A stretch of 43,778 bases of DNA from Kiritimatiellia bacterium (GTDB taxonomy: Bacteria; Verrucomicrobiota; Kiritimatiellia; RFP12; UBA1067): NCBI GenBank assembly GCA_028684935.1, contig JAQUEX010000004.1, positions 1-43,778 on the forward strand, written 5' to 3'. This document shows positions 8,549 to 16,138 of this stretch, in pieces. Both the position numbers and the translations under genes were made by a program. The notes under the pieces are model-generated. The model ran no database searches. It had not been told where the DNA came from and saw only the letters and a list, made by a program, of their open reading frames with translations. Position 1 is the stretch's first letter; each line of letters begins with the position of its first letter.

Positions 8549-10298
8549 ATGAAGGCTCTTCTTTTGTCGATGTGTCTCTGGCTTGCGGCGGCCGGCATCG
8601 GGCTGGCAGGGCCTGCGCGGCCCATCCGCTCAAGCACGTTTCTGTTTCAGACGCCGTGCGGCCCGACCTGGGATTCGCTGGCGCTCCAGGGTCAATGGTT
8701 CAACGACCCCGCAACCGGCAAGTTCCATGTCCAAGAGTGGGAGTATCATGATGACGACGTCACACATTCCATCAAAGGCATGGTGGTGTCGATCACGTTT
8801 GACGGTACCCCCGCCTCGAACATCGTCGCCTTTTCGGTGCAGGCCACGGTGCAGAACACCCTGCCTTCGCCGTATCCGGTGAATGCCGCCTCCAACAGCC
8901 ACTCGGAGCTGCTTCGACATCTTTTACAATCGCCATAATTCCCTCAAGATCAGCCACTGGCTCGACACGCTGCTGGTGGATTACGGCACCTTCATCGGCG
9001 CGCCGCCCGGTCAATACCAGGAGCCGCCGCCAGAGTACGTCTACGCTTCTGACGTCTCGGTCTTCTTTGACCGCGATCTGGATTTCGGCGACGCGCCGGA
9101 CGCGCCGTTCCCGACCCTGCTGGCCAACGACGGCGCGCGCCACGTGATCGTCCCGAGTGTCTTTCTCGGCATGGGTATCGACGGCGAGTCGGACGGCCAG
9201 CCGGACGCGACCGCCACCGGCGACGACGTTGCGGGCATCGACGACGAGGACGGCATTGCCTTCACCACGCCGCTGATATCGGGTTACGGAGCCTCGCTCG
9301 ACGCGCAGTGCTCGGTGCCCGGCTTTCTGTCGGCCTGGATCGACTTCAACGGCAACGGCAGTTGGGCCGACGCCAACGAGCAGATCCTCACGGTCGCCCC
9401 CATGAACGGCGGACTCAATTCGCTGGGCTTCTCGGTGCCCGCCGGTCTCGGGCCGGGCGTGCGGATGGCGCGCTTCCGGTTCACCACGCTGCAAACGCCG
9501 ATCGCGTACACCGGCCTGCTGGAGGACGGCGAGGTGGAGGATGTGACAGTCATGATCCAGCTCTTGGATTTCGGTGACGCGCCGGACAAACCGTATCGGA
9601 CGCTGCTCATCAACGACGGCGCGCGCCACGCCATGCCGTCCGCGCTTTACCTGGGAGCGGTGGCGCCTGATGCGGAGCCGGACGGACTGCCGGGGCCGCT
9701 GGCGCAGGGCGATGACGCAACGGGCGGTGACGATGAGGATGGCGTCGCGCTGGTCGGCGCGCTGGTGCGCGGCTCCAACGCCACGTTCCGCGTGGTGGCC
9801 TCGGCCGGCGGCCTGCTCAACGCCTGGATCGATTTCAACCAAAACGGTTCCTGGGCAGATCCCGCCGATCAGATTGTCGCAGACAGCGCGTTGGCGTCCG
9901 GCACCAACGCTCTGGTCATCGCCGTCCCGACTGGCGCCGCGCTGGGCGACACCTTCGCGCGCTTCCGCTTCAGCAGCGCCGCTGCGCTGCTGCCCTTCGG
10001 GCTGGCCGCGGACGGCGAGGTGGAGGATTACCGCTTCACGGTTTATCAGCCCGCGCCGATCGGCGGCATCGCCATCACCAACATGGTTCACGCCGCCAGC
10101 AACGCCACGGTCGTGATCCGTTGGAACGGACAGAGCCCCACCGTGTACGAAACGCAGTATGTCAATGCGCTTTCCACCGGCATGACGTGGACCACCTGGG
10201 GCCACGCCGTTCCGGGGCCGCCCTACGAACAGACCAACAGCGTGTCGTCGCTGACACAGCGCTTCTACCGGGTGACCGCGCCCTACACCGCCCCGTGA
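8549..10298 (+). pseudogene. Secreted GEVED-domain protein interrupted by one frameshift
   Basis: The 5' part (8549-8938) encodes signal peptide MKALLLSMCLWLAAAGIGLA and a ~105-residue domain, then goes out of frame. The 3' part (open from 8883, stop at 10298) continues one base later, so skipping one base around 8908-8912 restores ...SHSEL-FDIFYNRHNS. The joined protein would be about 583 aa. Downstream are two copies of a ~170-residue GEVED module. Each starts DFGDAPD..(F/Y).TLL.NDGARH, has a DDEDG acidic loop, then LxAWIDFNxNGSWAD, and ends DGEVED. GEVED modules occur in secreted or cell-surface proteins. The C-terminal ~75 residues look like a fibronectin-type strand domain. The conserved halves suggest a recent lesion or a sequence error rather than old decay. 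Confidence 0.75.
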
Positions 10299-10331
10299 CG
10301 GTAACGGTGCTCTCGGTTCGGCGCACTTAGT

Positions 10332-10388
10332 CGCCAACGTCGAGCGGTGAGGCGGCAATATCCCGTCGCCTCCACCGCTTGGTTCGGT
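10332..10388 (-). other. attC-like recombination site downstream of the mazF-like gene
   Basis: Read on the minus strand, just after the toxin stop codon: R''-like ACCGAAC (10388-10382), arm AGCGGTGGAGGCG, a loop, complementary arm CCGCCTCACCGCT, then CGTTGGC. The arms pair except for one extra G, matching the extrahelical base typical of integron attC hairpins. The outer R' box seems to lack one base compared with the site at 11034-11091. Both sites share ATC(A/G)CCGAACCA at one end and GCCGCCTCACC at the other. Structure is seen; activity is unknown. Confidence 0.6.
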
Positions 10389-10392
10389 GATC

Positions 10393-10737
10393 TCATCGTC
10401 CAAGAATCACATCGATCCCATTTATGACGGCGGTCACATGTCGAGCTGAAAGGCAGCCCACTCGCTCCGTGAGTTGGCTTCGGTCTAAGGTAACGATTAA
10501 GGAAACATTCGCAACAGAATCCTTCGTAAGACCGGTTGCCGATGACTTCAGCAACACATTGCCGGGGGCTGAAGCCCATTTGGTGTTACTTGTAAGGGGG
10601 ACGCAGACAACCGTCCCGATACGGCTTCTGTTGACGGCGTCACACTGAACCACCAGAACCGGACGCCTGAAGCCGGGAGATGAGCCGGTTGGCTCTTCGA
10701 GATCAGCCCAGCACACATCACCTTGGCTAATTACCAT
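10393..10737 (-). CDS. MazF/PemK-family endoribonuclease toxin
   Basis: 114 aa, the usual MazF length. Visible family motifs: GDVCWADL at residues 6-13, GSSPGFRRPVLVVQ at 18-31 with the conserved R-P, VPLTSN at 46-51, and TKDSVANV at 71-78. MazF toxins cut single-stranded mRNA at short sequences and are neutralised by a partner antitoxin. The ATG at 10735-10737 overlaps the end of the antitoxin gene (ATGGTAA), so the two are coupled. The gene lies between two attC-like sites, so it looks like the second half of a two-gene integron cassette. GC content is visibly lower than in the flanking surface-protein genes. Toxin-antitoxin cassettes stabilise integron arrays in other bacteria. Confidence 0.9.
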   Translation of the reverse strand: MVISQGDVCWADLEEPTGSSPGFRRPVLVVQCDAVNRSRIGTVVCVPLTSNTKWASAPGNVLLKSSATGLTKDSVANVSLIVTLDRSQLTERVGCLSARHVTAVINGIDVILGR

Positions 10738-10967
10738 TCGACGCGCCGCAACGCCTGACGAGCGGCCCTCCGTGTGAATACGTCTGCCTCCACCCCAACC
10801 TCCCGTAGAACTTCGTTCATCGCGGAAGTGATTTTGTCGTCTTCGTGCTGCACCACGAAGTCAGCCAGTGCGCGTGCGTATAACCGGCTACGCGTCACGC
10901 GCAGGCGGCGGGCAAGGCGCTCGCCCTGCTCGAATACGTCTTCTGGAATGGATACAGCCGTTTTCAT
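10731..10967 (-). CDS. Ribbon-helix-helix type antitoxin of the MazF-like toxin
   Basis: 78 aa from the ATG at 10965-10967. An in-frame ATG at 11003 would add 12 residues but lies at the -35 box, so it was rejected. The N-terminus MKTAVSIPEDVFEQGERLARR is a typical ribbon-helix-helix beta-strand plus helix (CopG/MetJ-like), followed by RVTRSRLYARALADFV, the second helix. The C-terminal half (EVLREVGVEADVFTRRAARQ) would be the toxin-binding tail. It directly precedes and overlaps the MazF-like gene, so the role as cognate antitoxin and autorepressor is well supported by context. Confidence 0.85.
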   Translation of the reverse strand: MKTAVSIPEDVFEQGERLARRLRVTRSRLYARALADFVVQHEDDKITSAMNEVLREVGVEADVFTRRAARQALRRVEW

Positions 10968-10973
10968 ACCAAT

Positions 10974-11003
10974 AGTATTACCCTTTGACCGTGGTGGCGT
11001 CAA
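10974..11003 (-). promoter_or_regulatory. Promoter of the toxin-antitoxin pair, apparently leaderless
   Basis: On the minus strand there is a -35 TTGACG (11003-10998), an 18-nt spacer and a -10 AATACT (10979-10974). The predicted start point is at about 10967, the A of the antitoxin ATG, and no Shine-Dalgarno is present. The -10 lies in the near-palindrome AATA-C-TATT, a possible antitoxin operator. The promoter sits inside the cassette, as expected for a toxin-antitoxin cassette. Confidence 0.5.
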
Positions 11004-11033
11004 CCCGATTTTTTCATTTTTTCTCGCTCATTG

Positions 11034-11091
11034 GCCAAACGCCAGAGGTGAGGCGGCTCGTAGCGATGCACGATACCGCCGATGGTTCGGC
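11034..11091 (-). other. attC-like recombination site between cassettes
   Basis: Read on the minus strand: R'' GCCGAAC (11091-11085), L'' CGGCGG, a loop of about 20 nt, L' CCGCC, and R' GTTTGGC (11040-11034). R'' and R' pair in six of seven positions plus one G-T. The 58-nt length matches short attC sites. It starts right after the stop codon of the unknown gene at 11097 and ends before the toxin-antitoxin promoter, exactly where a cassette boundary should be. Confidence 0.65.
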
Positions 11092-11096
11092 GATAC

Positions 11097-11426
11097 CTAT
11101 TTTGTCAGTCGGTTGAGCATGCGCGCAGTCTGTCCTATGCACTTCAGCAACGTGACAGTGGCATTTTCATTATTGCTTTTCCAATCCTGCATGGCACCCG
11201 AACGCACAAGCTCCATGTTGTATCCGCATTTCAAGTCTTCCTTGAATGTCAGGACAAGTGTGATGGCTTTGAACTTCGAGAGTGATTTTTCGTATTTTGC
11301 CGGATTCCGATAGAAGGTCGGCAGATATTTCTCTTCCGCTTTTTTAACAACCTCCGCCCATCTGTCCAGTGTTTGCAGATGGTCGTTCAGCCTGATGTTT
11401 TCGGAGTTAGGCAGGAGGTCAGGCAT
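11097..11426 (-). CDS. Unknown protein, probable integron cassette gene
   Basis: 109 aa, not recognised. It is mostly helical and charged (KKAEEKYLPTFYRNPAKYEKSLSKFK), with a conserved-looking middle (TLVLTFKEDLKCGYNMELV) and a C-terminal helix ending MLNRLTK. There is no signal peptide or membrane segment. The open frame starts at 11426, head to head with the integrase fragment (the ATG codons overlap), so the true start may lie further in; no second Met occurs until residue 71. It is followed at once by an attC-like site, and base composition is AT-richer than the neighbourhood, both consistent with transfer on a cassette. Function unknown. Confidence 0.6.
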   Translation of the reverse strand: MPDLLPNSENIRLNDHLQTLDRWAEVVKKAEEKYLPTFYRNPAKYEKSLSKFKAITLVLTFKEDLKCGYNMELVRSGAMQDWKSNNENATVTLLKCIGQTARMLNRLTK

Positions 11427-11646
11427 GGCGGATCAGGAACGGGAAAGGCTCTTGGCGGCGTTTGCGGATCACCTGTTGAAGAACCGGTTGGCCGATGAGA
11501 AACACGGCCGCTACATGGTCGGGTGGGTCCGGCACTATTCCTACCGCACGGAGCAGACTTATCTGGACTGGGCGCGCAGGTTCTACACGCATGTGGCTAA
11601 GGGACTTCGCTCGCCCCCGAAAAGCCCTCTCGATCTGCTGGGATGA
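11425..11646 (+). pseudogene. Truncated integron-type tyrosine recombinase (N-terminal fragment)
   Basis: 73 codons from an ATG with an AGGAGG site about 7 nt upstream (11413-11418). The peptide contains LADEKHGRYMVGWVRHYSYRTEQTYLDWARRFYTHVA. The 'YSxRTEQTYxDWxRRF' helix is the hallmark of the N-terminal SAM-like DNA-binding domain of integron integrases and related phage-type integrases. 'KHGRYMVGWVR' resembles the extra N-terminal module of long environmental integron integrases, so an internal deletion is also possible. The catalytic R...HxxR...Y domain is missing: the frame stops at 11646 and is followed by a dispersed repeat. GTTAGGC, a perfect R' core, lies at 11406-11412 just upstream. 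The fragment faces away from the two cassettes, the classical integron arrangement. Confidence 0.65.
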
Positions 11647-11672
11647 TGGTGCCTCCACCGCGTTGTTGGCGG

Positions 11673-11833
11673 TCGGTTGGTGGTCGGGTGCGGCAGACGA
11701 ACGAACGCGAGAAATGGCGGAAACGGGGCGGCACCGGCTGGTGTACCGACTTCAGTCGGCCTGGCCCGCAAAAGCTGGCTTAAGCCGGGACACCAACAGG
11801 GCACCCTGATCTCACGCCTTCCGTTTCACGTGT
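11673..11833 (+). repeat. Dispersed repeat, inverted partner of the element at 14675-14854
   Basis: It begins TCGGTTGGTGG (11673-11683) and then matches the reverse complement of 14854-14690 for about 140 bases. The shared segment includes the hairpin CCGACT-TC-AGTCGG and the GGGACACCAACAGGG stretch. Similarity fades after about 11815, and no second terminal repeat is found, so this copy is truncated at the right. It directly follows the integrase fragment and fills the gap 11647-11898, which contains no gene. Confidence 0.75.
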
Positions 11834-11898
11834 CCGGGGCCCATTGGCTTTACCCTCCATTTCTCGATTTCGATCCCGATTTTGATGGCCCCAACTGC

Positions 11899-13542
11899 TC
11901 ATTCGACTGCGGGCGGCGGCATCACGGCGTAGCGCAAGTCGTCCAGCGTGTCGCCGTCCGCCGGCAGCAGCGCGCAGGCGAACTGCCGCTGCCACTGCAG
12001 GTGGTCGTTCCGGACCAGCAGGCGGTTCCAGCCCGCACGCAGTGCGGCCGGCGCGGCCGCGCGGTTTTTGCCGGACCGGTTGAGGCCGTCGGTCATGACC
12101 CGTTCGCCATTCAGCCAGACCACAAAGCCGAGGGTCGCAGAGAACGTCCGGTGCGAGAGCTGGATGCGGACCGGCCGCGCCTTGGCGCTGTGCACCCAGC
12201 GCACGGCGTAGAGCACGTCGTTGTCGCCGCCGAAGGTCAGGCTGTAAGGCGCGACGGTGTTCGGATCGTCGCCGGCCGTGTAGTCCACGCAGGACGTATT
12301 GATCTGCCAGGTGGTGGCATGTCCGCCGTGTGTGAACGGCTGCGCGTCGAGCGTGCCGGCGATCAGCGCCGCCTCCATGACGGGAACGCTGTCGGCCGGA
12401 CGGTAGCCCCGCCCCGCGCCCCACGCACCGCCGTTGTCGGGCCCGCACATCACGCGCCACGGGGCGGGGATCTGCAGTGTCTGCCGGTAGGTCTTGCCGC
12501 CGGCATCGGCCGTGACGGTCACCGGCGTCTGCAGCCGCGCGGGCGCGCCCCAGAGGGTGAAGGTCGCCGCGTCGCCGCGCTGCGACGCGCACTCGGCGCG
12601 CCAGCCCTTAGGCAGTTCCAGCGCGAAGCGCGCCTCGGCGGCCGCCGGCGGCGAGCCGGGCCGCCAGTGGCAGTCGAGCGTGTACTGCTGTTCTTCGCCG
12701 TTCGCCGCACAGCCGGGCTGCGGCTTGAACCAGACGGTCACGCCCGGTTCGGCCGGCGTCAGCGCGGCGATGCGCGCGTCGAGCGCGGCATCCAGGGCGG
12801 CCGTCAGCGCGTCGTCGCGCAGCGCGGCGGCCATGGCGCGCGCGATTGCGAGGTGCCCCAGCGGCTGTTGCGGATGGACGGTGTCCGGAATGACGTGGTA
12901 GTCCTGACGCGCGCGGCGGCAACGGCCGATCACGTCAAACAGCGCGGCGCCGGTCGCGGCGGTCACGCAGGATTCCTCGGCCGCGAGGTCCGCGGTCATA
13001 CGGGTCATGCGGTCGCGCACCCGGTTTTTGGGCGAGCGCGGATCTTCGGTGAGAGGCGTGATTTCGCAGAGCACCGTCACGCGCGGCGTGACGCGGGCGC
13101 GGATGGCGCGGACCAGCGCGCGGTACTTCTCTTTCCAGGCGAGCAGCGAAGCATCGTTGTCGCGCACCGTGGGGCAGAGGATGTCGTTCATGCCGAGCAG
13201 GATGACGACGACGCCGGCCGGCCGGGCGAAGGCGGCCTGGACCTCGAATCCGCCGGTGTTGGCCGGCACGCGCCGCGTGCGGCTGTCGGGTTCGATGCTG
13301 TCGACCCAACTGTAGACGGTGTGCCCGGAGAAGCCCAGGCCGACCGCCTCATGGCGCGCCGCCGGATGCGCCGCGTGCAGGGCGTTGGTGAACAGGTGGT
13401 AGTAGCCGTTCGGATTGCCCACGCCTTGCGCGGTGATGCTGTCGCCGACAAACACGATGCGGTCGTCCGGCTGCAGCAGGGAGTCGGCGGCGCGGGCGGC
13501 GGCCGCCAGCAGTACGCAGCCGATGATTTTGCACAGGGTCAT
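11899..13542 (-). CDS. Secreted SGNH/GDSL hydrolase with C-terminal beta domain
   Basis: 547 aa from the ATG at 13540-13542, chosen for its AAGGAG ribosome site, signal peptide (MTLCKIIGCVLLAAAARAAD) and ATGA overlap with the upstream gene. An open extension upstream has no signal peptide. Residues ~25-235 are an SGNH hydrolase: block I RIVFVGDSITAQG (catalytic Ser in GDS), block III ILLGMNDIL, and block V IPDTVHPQQPLGHLAIA with the Asp and His of the triad. The region after ~residue 250 is a beta-rich domain, ending in a carbohydrate-binding-like segment (VVWLNGERV, then AGWNRLLVRNDH). SGNH enzymes of this type remove acyl groups from polysaccharides in the periplasm or outside the cell. The substrate is unknown. 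Confidence 0.88.
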   Translation of the reverse strand: MTLCKIIGCVLLAAAARAADSLLQPDDRIVFVGDSITAQGVGNPNGYYHLFTNALHAAHPAARHEAVGLGFSGHTVYSWVDSIEPDSRTRRVPANTGGFEVQAAFARPAGVVVILLGMNDILCPTVRDNDASLLAWKEKYRALVRAIRARVTPRVTVLCEITPLTEDPRSPKNRVRDRMTRMTADLAAEESCVTAATGAALFDVIGRCRRARQDYHVIPDTVHPQQPLGHLAIARAMAAALRDDALTAALDAALDARIAALTPAEPGVTVWFKPQPGCAANGEEQQYTLDCHWRPGSPPAAAEARFALELPKGWRAECASQRGDAATFTLWGAPARLQTPVTVTADAGGKTYRQTLQIPAPWRVMCGPDNGGAWGAGRGYRPADSVPVMEAALIAGTLDAQPFTHGGHATTWQINTSCVDYTAGDDPNTVAPYSLTFGGDNDVLYAVRWVHSAKARPVRIQLSHRTFSATLGFVVWLNGERVMTDGLNRSGKNRAAAPAALRAGWNRLLVRNDHLQWQRQFACALLPADGDTLDDLRYAVMPPPAVE

Positions 13543-14525
13543 GGGTTTTCTCCTTGTGTGAGCGTGCTCAGCAGAAAGCCGCGGAAGGCGCGGCGGGCGG
13601 GATCGGGATGGGTCTTGGCCGGCTGTCCGTCCACCGGCCGCGTGCCGTCGTCGCTGAGCACCAGGACATCGGCGGCACCGCCGCGCTCGACCGTGATCAG
13701 GCCTTCGGGCGTGGTGTCGGCCGGGAAGCGGACGGGGCGCGGGGCAGGCGGCGTATCGTTCCGTCCGCCCCATGCGTAGAGGCGCGCCTCGCCGCCGCTC
13801 AGCGCCGAGCCAGACAGGATGAGAAAGCCGTCTGCGGTGCGGATCATGGCGCGGATGCCGTTGCCGCCGAGATCCAGCAGCACCGGCGCGCCGAAGCGCG
13901 GCGGCTGGCCGTTGACCGTCTCAGCCGGATTGTCGAGCGGGGCGATCAGCGCGGTGCCGCCGGGCAGCGGCGAGCGGAAGCCGATCAGCAGCCCGCCGCC
14001 TTCAGTCTCGCAGAGCGCCTCGATGTTGAGGCTGCCCGGCGTCTTGGGCGGTTTGAACGCGGCGGCGGCCAGGCCGAAAGCCGCGTAGCGCGGGTCGCGG
14101 TCTAGCGCGTCCAGCAGCGCGGTCACCGGCCGGCCGACCGGTTCAAAGCGCGGCAGGCCCTTCTCTTCGCGGACGCGCGTCGCGAAGAAGCGCCTGCGGT
14201 TGGGACGCGCCTTGCCGGTCTTGTTGGGGGCGTGCGAGGTGATCCAGTAGATCGTGTCGCCGATGCGGGCCGAGCCCTCGATGTCCATCTCGGGCGATTT
14301 TTTCGCAAGCGCCATGTGCGGGGCGAGATCCCAGGCCGTGACCGGCGCGCCGCCGTCCGGCAGACGGTAGACGCGCAGCAGGTTGTCCTCGTCATTCGCT
14401 ACGACAATCAAGTTGTGGCCTGCGGTTTCGCCCGCCGAGGCGTCGGCCATGTGCGTGAAGGTGACCGGCGCCGAGCGCGCCAGCGCGGCAAGACCTCCGA
14501 GCAGACAAACGAACTTCACATGCAT
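13539..14525 (-). CDS. DUF3616-family secreted protein
   Basis: 328 aa from the ATG at 14523-14525, giving signal peptide MHVKFVCLLGGLAALARSAP. Another ATG six codons upstream is possible, and the open frame further upstream runs through purine-rich repeat DNA. Family signature: EMDIEGSARIGDTIYWITSH, then KARPNRRRFFATRV near residue 105, a segment typical of DUF3616 beta-propeller proteins, whose biochemical role is not established. Further repeats such as GGNGIRAMIRTADGFLILSG fit a propeller. It overlaps the SGNH hydrolase gene by ATGA, so both are made from one message and are probably exported together. No Shine-Dalgarno is obvious. Confidence 0.85.
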   Translation of the reverse strand: MHVKFVCLLGGLAALARSAPVTFTHMADASAGETAGHNLIVVANDEDNLLRVYRLPDGGAPVTAWDLAPHMALAKKSPEMDIEGSARIGDTIYWITSHAPNKTGKARPNRRRFFATRVREEKGLPRFEPVGRPVTALLDALDRDPRYAAFGLAAAAFKPPKTPGSLNIEALCETEGGGLLIGFRSPLPGGTALIAPLDNPAETVNGQPPRFGAPVLLDLGGNGIRAMIRTADGFLILSGSALSGGEARLYAWGGRNDTPPAPRPVRFPADTTPEGLITVERGGAADVLVLSDDGTRPVDGQPAKTHPDPARRAFRGFLLSTLTQGENP

Positions 14526-14554
14526 GCCGTCATCGTAGCACATGCGGCGACCCT

Positions 14555-14623
14555 GAGAAAGGAGAAGGGAGGAAGGAGAAGGGAGGAAGGAGAAGGGAGA
14601 AAGGAGGAGGGAGGTGGGAGGGG
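14555..14623. repeat. Purine-rich tandem repeat
   Basis: About 69 nt of almost pure purine on the plus strand, built from degenerate GGAGAAGGGA / GGAAGGAGAA units. A complementary pyrimidine tract with CTCCTTTTTCCTTT units occurs at 30985-31036, so this is a dispersed low-complexity family. It lies directly upstream of the DUF3616 gene and inflates that gene's open frame. The remainder of 14526-14913 holds only the terminal-repeat element and a promoter. Confidence 0.8.
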
Positions 14624-14674
14624 CTGCCGGAACCAGAAACCCCAACCGGCCGTGAAACGGGAATGCGTGTCCTG

Positions 14675-14854
14675 TAATCGGTTGGTGGGTGTGGCAGGTG
14701 CGTGCGAGGAGAATCGGAAGGCGCGGTATCCTGGGCCCTGTTGGTGTCCCGGCGGGTACGGGCCAGGCCGACTGAAGTCGGTACACCAGCCTGTGCCGCC
14801 CCGTTTCCGCCATATCTCGCGTTCGTTTGCCGCCCCCCGACCACCAACCGATTA
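14675..14854. mobile_element. MITE-like element with perfect 14-bp terminal inverted repeats
   Basis: The left end is TAATCGGTTGGTGG (14675-14688) and the right end is its exact reverse complement, CCACCAACCGATTA (14841-14854). The 180-bp interior is non-coding and contains the hairpin CCGACT-GA-AGTCGG; it is shared, inverted, with 11673-11833. The element at 16211-16491 has the same ends but a different interior. Left flank TGCGTGTCCTG and right flank TGCGCGTCCTG are similar, possibly a duplicated target. No transposase is present here. Confidence 0.7.
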
Positions 14855-14875
14855 TGCGCGTCCTGCCGACAGGCG

Positions 14876-14905
14876 TTGAATCCCGGGCGGGGAATGCAGT
14901 ACACT
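14876..14905 (+). promoter_or_regulatory. Candidate promoter of the UPF0316 gene
   Basis: TTGAAT (14876-14881), an 18-nt spacer, then TACACT (14900-14905). Both hexamers match the sigma70 consensus in four of six bases. The predicted start point falls about 2 nt before the ATG at 14914, and there is no Shine-Dalgarno, so the message may be nearly leaderless. Confidence 0.35.
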
Positions 14906-14913
14906 ATGCAGTC

Positions 14914-15513
14914 ATGGCAAGTGAAGCGTTCATGGAGTCGTGGGTGTTCGCCTGGTGCGTGGTGCCGCTGCTGATCTTTCTCGCGCGCATCCTGGATGTC
15001 AGCATCGGCACCCTGCGCGTGATTTTCGTGGCCAAGGGATACCGCGTCTACGCGCCGATCCTCGGCTTCTTCGAGGTGATCATCTGGCTGCTGGCGATCC
15101 GGCAGATCATGAACCACATCGATAACCCGGTGTGCTATCTGGCGTACGGGCTGGGGTTCGGCGTGGGCAACTACATCGGCATCCGGCTGGATGAGCGGCT
15201 CTCGCTGGGCACGGTGCTGGTGCGCATCGTGCCGAAGTTCGACACCTCCGACCTGATCGCGCATCTGCGCGGGTCGGGTTTCGGCGCGTCGCTGATCGAT
15301 ATCGAAGGCATGTCCGGCAAGCTGAAGATGATCTTCACCGTGACCAAGCGCAAGGACCTGCAAGAGCTGATGCAGATCATCCAGACCTACAATCCCCACG
15401 CGTTTGTGACGGTCGAGGATGTCAAGACCGCCAAGGAGGGCTACTTCCGCCTGGCCCGCGAGAAGACCCCCTCGCCGCTCTGGGTGCTCGGCGGCCTGCG
15501 CAACCGCAAGTGA
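14914..15513 (+). CDS. UPF0316 (DUF5698/DUF2179) membrane protein
   Basis: 199 aa from the ATG at 14914. An ATG six codons later is an alternative; the open frame upstream of 14914 lies in the repeat element. Three membrane segments lie in the first ~95 residues: WVFAWCVVPLLIFLARILDV, VYAPILGFFEVIIWLLAI and NPVCYLAYGLGFGVGNYIG. They contain the UPF0316 hallmark LDVSIGTLRVIFVAKG. The cytoplasmic DUF2179 domain follows (VLVRIVPKFDTSDLIAHLR, GMSGKLKMIFTVTKRKDLQEL, NPHAFVTVEDVKTAKEG). Function is unknown; the DUF2179 fold is thought to sense a ligand. A copy of the last ~20 codons recurs at 16493-16585. Confidence 0.88.
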   Translation: MASEAFMESWVFAWCVVPLLIFLARILDVSIGTLRVIFVAKGYRVYAPILGFFEVIIWLLAIRQIMNHIDNPVCYLAYGLGFGVGNYIGIRLDERLSLGTVLVRIVPKFDTSDLIAHLRGSGFGASLIDIEGMSGKLKMIFTVTKRKDLQELMQIIQTYNPHAFVTVEDVKTAKEGYFRLAREKTPSPLWVLGGLRNRK

Positions 15514-15554
15514 GGCGGCGGGGCACCGTCCAGTTACAGAGCGTGCTGGATGGA

Positions 15555-15932
15555 CTATTCCTTGGGTTTCTTAAACTCGACCCCCGGCAGACCTTTGAAG
15601 TGTTCGTCCTGAGTCCACAGCATCGCCTGTTCCCCCCATGCTGTTGCGAGAATAAGGCTGTCTGCCATTGGAATGCGATGACGTATACTGATTAGAGCAG
15701 CTTGCAGCGCGATAGGTTCAGTGACGTCAACGACCCGACCCTGTTTCATTTGGGCCACGGCCTGAAGAGCCTTCGCTTCATCGGCAACCAGATTGACTTT
15801 CTTGAAGACTTCGTAAAGACAAATGACGGGAACGATCAGCTTGGACGTGTTTTCAATCTTGTGTGCGAACGATGCGGCATTTTTTCCGTCAAAAAAGTAC
15901 TCGATCCAGCCTGAGGTGTCGACGACCGTCAT
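15555..15932 (-). CDS. VapC-like PIN-domain ribonuclease toxin
   Basis: 125 aa, the normal PIN toxin length. The acidic metal-binding quartet is present: D5 in VVDTSGW, E41 in CLYEVFKK, D91 in IPMADSLILATA and D109 in LWTQDEHF. PIN toxins of the VapC group are Mg-dependent RNases, often acting on tRNA. The start codon (15930-15932) overlaps the stop of the antitoxin gene as ATGA. The pair sits between the UPF0316 gene and a repeat element and is AT-richer than its neighbours, suggesting acquisition. Confidence 0.92.
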   Translation of the reverse strand: MTVVDTSGWIEYFFDGKNAASFAHKIENTSKLIVPVICLYEVFKKVNLVADEAKALQAVAQMKQGRVVDVTEPIALQAALISIRHRIPMADSLILATAWGEQAMLWTQDEHFKGLPGVEFKKPKE

Positions 15933-16138
15933 ACGCGATCCTCCTCATCACGAGTAAACCCACCGTCAAACCCTTTCAGGAAACCCCTTGTGCAGCTCAT
16001 TTTGCGTACCGGGATCAACTCGATGCGGTCGTCAAAGCTGATCATCTGCAACCGCTGCCCTGAGGTAATCCGGTTTTTCTCGCGAATTTCCCGAGGAATG
16101 ACAATCTGGAACTTAGGCGACACCAGGACCGTGCTCAT
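15929..16138 (-). CDS. AbrB/MazE-fold antitoxin paired with the VapC-like toxin
   Basis: 69 aa from the ATG at 16136-16138, chosen because AAGGAG lies 8 nt upstream; an open extension of eight residues was rejected. The N-terminal half is a swapped-hairpin AbrB-type domain: TVLVSPKFQIVIPREIREKN, then GQRLQMISFDDRIELIPV. The C-terminal tail (GFLKGFDGGFTRDEEDR) would wrap the toxin. It binds DNA as a dimer and usually represses its own operon. It overlaps vapC by four bases. Confidence 0.9.
   Translation of the reverse strand: MSTVLVSPKFQIVIPREIREKNRITSGQRLQMISFDDRIELIPVRKMSCTRGFLKGFDGGFTRDEEDRV

Noticed and set aside
11425-11646. Complete small DNA-binding protein
   Set aside because: It matches only the N-terminal domain of integrases and ends abruptly at a repeat boundary, so a truncated gene is the simpler reading.
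13543-13773. 77-residue N-terminal extension of the SGNH hydrolase
   Set aside because: Arg/Pro-rich, antisense-type composition without a signal peptide; the internal ATG has AAGGAG, a signal peptide and the ATGA overlap.
14526-14813. 96-residue N-terminal extension of the DUF3616 protein
   Set aside because: Translated from the purine tract and the terminal-repeat element; the internal start gives a proper signal peptide.
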